From positions 744,001 to 808,000 of the forward strand of contig JAADJZ010000012.1 in assembly GCA_011032825.1 (NCBI GenBank): DNA of 64,000 nt. Direction: 5' to 3'. The notes under the pieces were generated by a model, which saw only the letters and a list, made by a program, of their open reading frames with translations, did no database searches and was not told the DNA's origin. Made by a program: the position numbers and the translations under genes. Of the stretch, positions 57,453-64,000 are shown one piece after another. Source of the stretch: Massariosphaeria phaeospora (lineage: Eukaryota > Ascomycota > Dothideomycetes > Pleosporales). How positions within the stretch are numbered: the first letter of the stretch is position 1; each line of letters begins with the position of its first letter.

Positions 57453-58413
57453 TCAAATATCTGTTGTTTTTAAGAAACTCTCAAACGTTCCAAAGCGTTC
57501 CCATGCTCCCACCTTTGCTACGAGCTCGTGGCTTTTCTTGACCCCATCCTTCGCACCAGGTCCGTAATACTCGTAGTCGCGAATCATCATTAGGTTATCG
57601 AACAACTCTTTGCTCCCTTGGTAATTCTCCACCAGAATCTCATGAAAGTCGCACTTTTTTCCAGTACAGTTCTCCACGGCTTTGCAGACGTCCAAAGGGG
57701 TGAACCAGCCCGACGCGGCAAGGGTATGCTTGCCCATGGTCGTTGCGGGATTCGCGAGACAGGCAACAACGAATTTCCCAAAGTCCGTCGGAACATCCAA
57801 CATCGGAATCTGGGTATCAGACTTGAACAGCCAGGCCAGAGAGTAATGCGTTCCGGTGGGGTCTGGCTTGATGGAGCCTGGAATGTTCGACATAAAATAG
57901 GCGGGAAGAACGAAGGACGCGGGCAGCGATATGGAGCGTATGTACTCCTCGATTATGGCTTTGGAATCAAAGTGGTGTAGGTTATGTAATGCGCCTGCGG
58001 TGACCTTCGAAACATAAGGCAAGGAAGACCAGATAAGGTGTTCGATACCGGCCTCTTTCGACGCATCAGCGAGGGTTTTGCCTTGCGTGACTTCGTGCTC
58101 CAAAGAAGCCTTCTCCCAGTAGTTTGTGACTCCGAATACGGCGTTCGAGCCTTTGATGGCCGCGAGGATCGATTCTTTGCTGTTGAGGTCGGCCTGGAGT
58201 AATCAGCATTTGGATGCGGTCACACAAGTCTCCGCCTACCTGAACCATGTCAACGCCCTGTGCAATCATAGCTTGTGCATCGGGCTTGTTCGGGTTCCTG
58301 GTGATGCCCCGTATCTTCCATTCTGTGGACAACTGCGGGTGGCTGAGGATAGCCCGGACAACGGACCCACCCTGATTCCCAGTAGAGCCAAAGATGGTAA
58401 TGAGCTTAGTCAT
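57453..58413 (-). CDS. NmrA-like NAD(P)-binding protein
   Basis: Exons are 58413-58240 and 58193-57453 (304 aa), with a 46-nt intron. The N-terminus MTKLITIFGSTGNQGGSVVR is the Rossmann GxxGxxG of the NmrA/HSCARG atypical SDR family (no YxxxK). Further family segments are GSNAVFGVTNYWEK and HLIWSSLPYVSKVTAG, then YFMSNIPG. Such proteins act as redox-sensing regulators or as isoflavone-reductase-like enzymes. The gene is tail-to-tail with the PKS, 114 bp apart, so a role in its product or regulation is plausible but not shown. An ATG 7 codons upstream (58434) is a possible alternative start. Confidence 0.87.
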
Positions 58414-59090
58414 GGTATATTGCCGGCAATGCATGCAGTCGTGCTCATGAGAATGGGAGTGGACTCCCTTCTGTATCTATACTTCTAGCTGGTCTCGGTT
58501 GAGAGTACTCGGGGGAGCGGCGATGCCCCGTTGGGCTCGAGATAGTGGCGGCCATCGTATTCCGTTCCATAAGCATTGAGTAAGCCAGCATGTGGCATAT
58601 ATGAGTGACGCTGGAGTAAGCAGTCTGCGCTTCGGGGCTGGCGGAGGCAAGAGGGGAAGAAGGTTGGCGAGACATCAGGTTGACGCTAGCGCGAATACGA
58701 AGATCGGCGGGATGAGTCACTATCCGTCACTGCCACTACCACTGCCACTCCCAACCATGAAAACTCTACAGCCTGCGTTGCAGGAGCGCACTTACAACAA
58801 TATTACCTCGAACGGTTAGCCCTTCACTTTTAAGCTACAAGATGCATTAGACCACCTCTAGCTATCGTATTGTCCACATGTACAATGGAGTCCGGACACG
58901 TTGGCCAAAGAGAATGGTCGGGATAAATTGTATGAGGGGCATAAGGTTATGTGAGCGCATCTAGGGAGTCACGTTGGTATAGAAGTAAGTTGCTCGCTCT
59001 TTGATGAGGTGTTCGAATTATATTTATTAGCTTACATATGCTGACGAGAAATACTTCATCTTTAGACCAGACAAAGAGTCTCACCTATGC
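58414..59090. other. intergenic, NmrA-like promoter
   Basis: No gene seen. A run of CACTGCCACTACC-type repeats lies at about 58728-58752. Confidence 0.45.
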
Positions 59091-59996
59091 TTACTTGGGC
59101 GTATAGTCCACAATGTGGAAGAGCAGATTCCGCGAGGCTACATCCTCATGTTCTCTGAAAACGGTAATACGCTCTACGACCTTATGACCTAGCTCTGCCC
59201 TATGCTGGCTTAGGAGATACGCCACGCCACTCCCATTAGGACTCGCAAGCAACGCCATGCCTTCTTCCGTATTGGCATCAAACGAAACTCCTGGCCAGAC
59301 CGTAATATCTAGGTTCTTGCGGCACAAAATCTCGTGGATGATGTCCAAGGTTGCGAGGTTCTCAACACTGCACCTGCAGACATATTTCAAGTTCGTCGGC
59401 GATATACGCTCCTCGCGACAGCAGCTCAGCCATTGGATAAATGCAACATCTGACCAATGCCGAAGTCCAGGAAGGTCATCGTGCGTAGGAGTTCCGACTA
59501 TGCTATTATGATGGGCTACACGCTGTATCATATGGAACGGAGATCTGTTGTACAGCGCAAACATGACCGCTTCTTTGGGACTAAACGCCTGCTCGAAACA
59601 GGCGTAGCTGGGCTGGTACTCCTTTCCTCCGACACTTACCACTTTCGCATGGTAGTTGGTCCTTCCCCGGATCACGGTATCTTCGTCAGTGAATTGACCA
59701 TTGGGATTCAACGCTTCCAGAACCATGCGGTAAAATGGCACAAACTCGGCATGGGATTCATCTGACGTGTAGCCCCACTTCTCCAGTTCGCTCAACTCGG
59801 AAATGGCGCTTTCGGACTCGCACAAAGCGTTCGCCCGCATCATGCGAACAAGGGATTCGCCCTTGCGAGTAGTGTCCGCCCATACCGTGTCTTGGCATCC
59901 TAGCTGCATCATCGCTACGACGTCTAATCGACGAACTATGTAACACGCACTCTGCAGAGAACTCTGTGTCCTTCTGTACGTATAGCGTCTAAACAA
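59091..59996 (-). CDS. unknown protein (301 aa)
   Basis: Single open frame with protein-like composition and no low complexity: an acidic helical middle (ESESAISELSELEKWG), HLRHW-type aromatic patches (GLRHWSDVAFIQWLSCC) and a hydrophobic, His-containing C-terminus (ASRNLLFHIVDYTPK). Two basic residues-rich stretches precede an in-frame MMQLGCQDTVW, so the true start may be the inner Met at about residue 29. No signal peptide, membrane segment or family recognised. It lies just beyond the NmrA-like gene and may belong to the same accessory block. Confidence 0.6.
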   Translation of the reverse strand: MFRRYTYRRTQSSLQSACYIVRRLDVVAMMQLGCQDTVWADTTRKGESLVRMMRANALCESESAISELSELEKWGYTSDESHAEFVPFYRMVLEALNPNGQFTDEDTVIRGRTNYHAKVVSVGGKEYQPSYACFEQAFSPKEAVMFALYNRSPFHMIQRVAHHNSIVGTPTHDDLPGLRHWSDVAFIQWLSCCREERISPTNLKYVCRCSVENLATLDIIHEILCRKNLDITVWPGVSFDANTEEGMALLASPNGSGVAYLLSQHRAELGHKVVERITVFREHEDVASRNLLFHIVDYTPK

Positions 59997-60913
59997 CGAT
60001 TACCTAAAAGTGGTAGCCGAATCTAGATTGCGAAACGTTTTGTCAACACTCAATGCCGACAAAAACGCTTCTTTGCTATGAGGAAATTGTTTACAGTCTG
60101 AGTGCGTCCGGGTGTGATATATGTTTGTTAGGAAGTGGTCTTAACAATGCGTCGATCTGAACAATGCGGGACAGGACGAAGACACTTTCCGTACAACGTA
60201 GGTGTTTCTTTATGGTTAACTCTTTGAGACATTGCCAGCAACATAGACAACGGGAAATGCTACTCTTAACACTGCGCTCTACATTACACCCGAATTGTCA
60301 TCAGCGCGATTACAGAGACTCCAAACCCCTCAGCATGCAGAGCCACGTCGCGCTACAGACATCTCGTATAGCGGACATGGTCGATCCAATCCCCACTCGA
60401 GAGCTCTGATATGCCCTGCAGCGCGAAAATATTGCAGCTTCACCAATAAGCCGCAAACAGACGGAGAGGCTACGATTCGGTTGGCCATCAATCGAAGTGC
60501 CGCAGCAGATCACCTTGTGCCTGAATTCCAAGCACGCGCGAAGACGTGCCCTCCGAAGTACAGATGCCGATCTCCTCGCGGGAACATTGAATCCTGAGTG
60601 TCGATCTCATGGTCGGACCCAGTGAAAATCCACCGGTTCCTGCTGAGTTTGCATGAGGGCTGCATATACGAAAACGAGGTCCCCTCAATTTGATATTCGG
60701 CTAATACGCCACCGGGATCTTCCCTCTGTGGAACGTCCACACCAGCTGGCGCAACAGCTATGACGTCTGTCTGTCATTTACACGATGCGATGTGCGCTTA
60801 TGAGAAGCTATAAAGAGGCTGATGTATAGAGGGTATGCCAGTCTAAGATTCCAATCCATTCCACCACTACGCTCCCACTCTGAACCAAATACCCCGTCCC
60901 CCTTAGCTCCACC
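59997..60913. other. intergenic, promoter of secreted protein
   Basis: No gene seen; ends with the TATA box at 60809. Confidence 0.45.
60809..60815 (+). promoter_or_regulatory. TATA box of the small secreted protein
   Basis: TATAAAG about 105 nt before the ATG at 60914. Confidence 0.6.
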
Positions 60914-61230
60914 ATGCCTTTCAAAACGACCCTCCTCTTCACCCTTATTTTCACTTCCGTCGCTCTATCCAGCCCCTTAGCAAAACGATGGAGCTGCGGC
61001 GGCGAAGCCCCGGCGTTCAGTTGCGAGCCCAAGGCAGGATGCAAGGACGAGACGGCGTGGGGCACATGCGCGTATGACACCGGGCTCAATGCTTGCGGTG
61101 ATGCTCTCCCGAATCAAGACACTCCGGTATCGGCTTGCCAGAAAACTGCTTTTGATGCTTGCGGTGAGTGATATGTTACGTGTTTGTGTTGTGACGGTGC
61201 TGATTGGGCTTAGAGGTGCAATATTGCTGA
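60914..61230 (+). CDS. small cysteine-rich secreted protein (88 aa), effector-like
   Basis: Exons are 60914-61163 and 61214-61230; the 50-nt intron has GTGAGT..TAG ends with a CTGAT branch site. Reading through the donor gives an 85-residue product ending CGE; splicing gives 88 residues ending CEVQYC, adding an eighth cysteine. Residues 1-19 are a hydrophobic signal peptide; LAKR at 22-25 is a Kex2-type site, leaving a 63-residue mature peptide with eight cysteines, enough for four disulfides. Start context CACCATG. No family recognised; such proteins are often candidate effectors, but no activity can be inferred. Confidence 0.8.
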
Positions 61231-61883
61231 GCTGATGGAGAGAACGGAGAGGCAGATGGTGGTTGGATTGTTGGAAGGTGGAGTTGCGTAACGACGGCCT
61301 TGGTGGATGTGCGATGGGATCCGGCTTCTAGCTTCGGCATGCTGGACTTCAAGCGAGGGGTGAAGCGTGTCGCGTATGCAATCAAGTATCTCATTTACCA
61401 TCGCAACTAAGTCTCTTGAGCAATAAAGAAAATTAGAGACCAAGACAGAACACAAGAGCCAAGTCCACCATATGTTGACGCATGTTGTACACGTCGATTG
61501 CTTGGAGGTAGGATGGTCCATATCGTCGGAGATCTTCTTTGGTAGATGCTTGATGCCGGGCAATGCTAATTTTCGCGTTGGAAGGCCATCTCAAACGCCT
61601 CATGGAGCTGTAGGATGCATGGTATTGACGAAGACCTCTGTGCCAGATACAGCAGGGTGATGCAGATCCCGAATGATCCCCTTGGTATGGCGCTGAATTA
61701 TGATATATAAGCTCGAGATTCCTCATGTAGGGTGTGAGGACCGGATTGAAGCTGGTCTTAGGACTACCCCTAGAGGGCCGGGTCATGACATAGACCCCGT
61801 CGTTGCTCCGTCCTTGGAAACGTAGATCAGCCTCCGAGTTAGGAGTCCTTCTAAGAGTACTGTCCTTGCAGTTTTGTAGTTGC
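61231..61883. other. intergenic stretch
   Basis: A minus-strand frame at 61210-61563 overlaps the secreted-protein exon 2 and has no recognisable product. Nothing supported. Confidence 0.4.
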
Positions 61884-62309
61884 TTAGTATCTCGGTAGAT
61901 CGGGCAGCTTCGTCTGATTCGAGGGAGAAGAAATTGACGTTGAGTCGATCTTGTGCTCTTCAGCCATAGGGAACTTGGAGATCCCCACTTCGTTTGTCTT
62001 GTCGTCTTCTCCGTGCTGGGAACGATTTGGCAGATGTTCGGCTACTACAGTCTGCCCAGTGACCCTGTGGGTTATGTTCAAGTACGGCCCACGGTTGCGC
62101 AAAACGTGACCAGCTGTGAGTCCGGTGCAACACTGATCGGTTACCATCAATGTTCCAAGAGTGCCGATTATATCTAGAGGCCTGTAGTTGTCGGCAATGC
62201 TATCACCGCCTTTGATCTTGCTATCTGTCGCCGTGGTCTCGTATTCCGTGCCTCGTTGAAGAGGGTTCTCGTGAACAAAGTATGGGCCACACGGCATATT
62301 CAACCACAA
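61884..62309 (-). pseudogene. truncated serine-peptidase-like fragment (TAGHV motif)
   Basis: The 141-aa frame contains IGTLGTLMVTDQCCTGLTAG followed by HVLRN, like the His-box of trypsin-fold or related fungal proteins, but nothing with the other catalytic motifs follows. The downstream part (LPNRSQHGEDDKTNEV to the stop) is short and the expected catalytic domain length is missing. Upstream minus-strand frames (62507-62725 and 62300-62503) are in other frames with stops between them. I call it a decayed fragment; a short real gene is not excluded. Confidence 0.35.
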
Positions 62310-64000
62310 GGGTAATTGTGGGCAGTAGGTACTTTCTGCCGCTGTGAGAAAATATGTGCGTCGTTTTTCCTTCGAACCGCAACTGATGCGTTCAAAGCTG
62401 ACAGCTGCATTAGAGATTTCTCAGAGAAAAGGAATATGGGACACAAGATTGACATACCCGATGTTGTAAAGAAGTTGGAAAAGGCGGAACTGGAACTGTA
62501 CATGCTTCAAACTTGTAAAAGTCTTGTCTTTTCGGACTTCCATACTTGGTCCTCGTATAGCAGGGCGGCTTGGGCTTGCGATATTACGCGTTGGTCTTGC
62601 TCTCCGAAACCTTTCTGAAGTCCTACTGCAAAAGGAGTTCTTTGAGCGATCTTGTCGTGATCTTGTGGTGCCGCCTTACAATCTCTTGAGGGCTTTGCGG
62701 GGGGAGGGAAATGGTAGTAATCCATGTTATGATTTGTTAGTTTTTAACAACAAATAAGAATGAAATGGGTGGTGTTCGGGGACAAGCATCAAGCTACGAA
62801 GGAAGTCAATGTTTTGATTTGTCGTGCCAATAAAGCTATGGCAACCGCAAGGGCTGAGAAGGAGAAGGTGCGAAATAGAGCTAACGCTTGCTTGATCTAT
62901 ATGAAGACGTGTCGATTGGGGTTTGCAGGATGTCCGTTTCACTGACGCCGACGCCGACGTCGACCGTCTGCTGGTATCTGCGCCGAACCGATCGTATAGA
63001 CTACCCATAGTACACTATCGTAGTATCGGTAGCAAGCGTCATTTCACTAATAACTGCGAAGGACTTTCAGATATGAACTGGTCTCTCTACCACCTTGTAA
63101 GTTGAGATCATATACTAATAACCGTATCGAGGGAAATTGGTGTAAAGCGGCGCAAGCTTAGGGAGGGATTTCAGTGCGGTGTACTGCGTCGAATGAGAGC
63201 TGAATGAGCGGATCGAGGAAGAGCTGCCGGTCGGTCTAGGTTGACGGAGAACGGTGAAGAAGAGGATGAGGAGTTCTAATACCTTTAAATTTTGCGTGCG
63301 CAAATGTTAATTCAGAGTGGTGGTTAAACTGTATCTTCTCTCCATTGCGCTGGACCACTCAGCAATGGTGGTGCAATTCAAGTTAGCGCCAAGACTAGTG
63401 TCTTGGCCTCACAGGTGGTAAATGGCGCGGGCGTCCATCAACACCTCTACACGCTGTATTGCGGATGTCATAGCTTGCAACCAGTTAGTTTTCACCTTCT
63501 CTAATTTTGGAGTGGTAGCTGCATGATTACTCGGTAGCTGAAGGCGCCTTGTCCTATCAGTGCGGTCGTGTTGGTGCGGTCATGCTGTCTGTCGCATTGT
63601 TCGTCGCACGCTGCTCAATTGACGGATACCCGATTCGTTCAATTCCATCTGGTTGTAGATTGTTGACAGTGTGTTGAACTTACTTGCCTGGTTTAAATTG
63701 AATCGATTGTTAGTGGATTGATTGATTGATTGATTGCGGATTTTGAGTATTGATTTTGGGTGGGCAATCCGCCGCTCGCTGATGACGTAATCTGGATCGG
63801 TGCCGCTCGCTCCGGCGCTACCTGCCTTGCCTCGCCTCTGCCGCCGTCTGCGGCGCCACTTGCTAAGCTTAATCATCAATCTAAATCAATCCAGAATCCA
63901 TGGATCAATCCATTCATCCTACAAAACGTGCATAGTCTGTTCGATTGAAAAGGATGGGATTATTTGCCATTCCGTTCAATGTGAGGATCCGGATTGGATT
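62310..64000. other. right-edge region without recognised genes
   Basis: Scattered short frames on both strands. A GATT tetramer run lies at about 63716-63735. No gene or transposon ORF is supported. Confidence 0.4.

Noticed and set aside
1..64000. tRNA, rRNA, CRISPR arrays or autonomous transposons
   Set aside because: No convincing A/B-box pair, rRNA-like block, spacer array, reverse transcriptase or transposase motif was seen by eye; a dedicated search would be needed to rule them out.

Overview
The window is nuclear DNA from a filamentous ascomycete (Pezizomycotina). The signs are many short spliceosomal introns (about 43-140 nt, mostly GT..AG with CTAAC/CTGAC-like branch sites), ERG7, an ENA-type sodium/potassium pump, a PTH11-like rhodopsin-domain membrane protein, a highly reducing polyketide synthase and a small cysteine-rich secreted protein. 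I cannot fix the class from sequence alone. Most genes are reconstructed here from several exons; exon coordinates are in each entry.

Layout. 1-0.4 kb: a degenerate ~60-bp repeat array. 1.1-3.1 kb: a divergent pair, an unknown mitochondrial protein (-) and the NatC subunit Naa38/Mak31 (+). 4.6-5.9 kb: a YMR226C-like short-chain dehydrogenase. 6.8-9.6 kb: a secreted GH92 alpha-mannosidase, convergent with an ENA-type P-type ATPase (10.0-13.6 kb). 15.0-15.3 kb: a small unknown protein. 15.3-18.7 kb is gene-poor. 18.7-20.0 kb: a glycine/arginine-rich protein whose start codon lies in a 7-nt coding exon. 20.7-22.1 kb: WDR89-like WD40 protein. 22.9-23.5 kb: succinate dehydrogenase cytochrome b (SDH3). 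24.1-29.0 kb: Rad9/Crb2-type checkpoint mediator, convergent with lanosterol synthase ERG7 (29.6-32.0 kb). 32.8-34.0 kb: a serine-rich conserved-looking protein. 36.1-37.0 kb: a multi-spanning DUF1295/steroid-reductase-like membrane protein. 38.2-40.8 kb: an intronless ATP-dependent DNA-ligase-like gene. 40.8-42.4 kb: a repeat-rich non-coding stretch with a possible MITE-like element.

The right third (42-61 kb) is accessory in character: an MFS transporter, a PTH11-like receptor, a five-exon HR-PKS (about 2550 aa, KS-AT-DH-MT-ER-KR-ACP), an NmrA-like NAD(P)-binding protein converging on the PKS with a 114-bp gap, an unknown 301-aa gene and an 88-aa secreted protein with a Kex2-type site and eight cysteines. 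This could be a small uncharacterised polyketide cluster; no pathway-specific transcription factor is visible. The last ~3 kb holds a truncated gene fragment and otherwise nothing clear.

No tRNA, rRNA, CRISPR or autonomous transposon was recognised.
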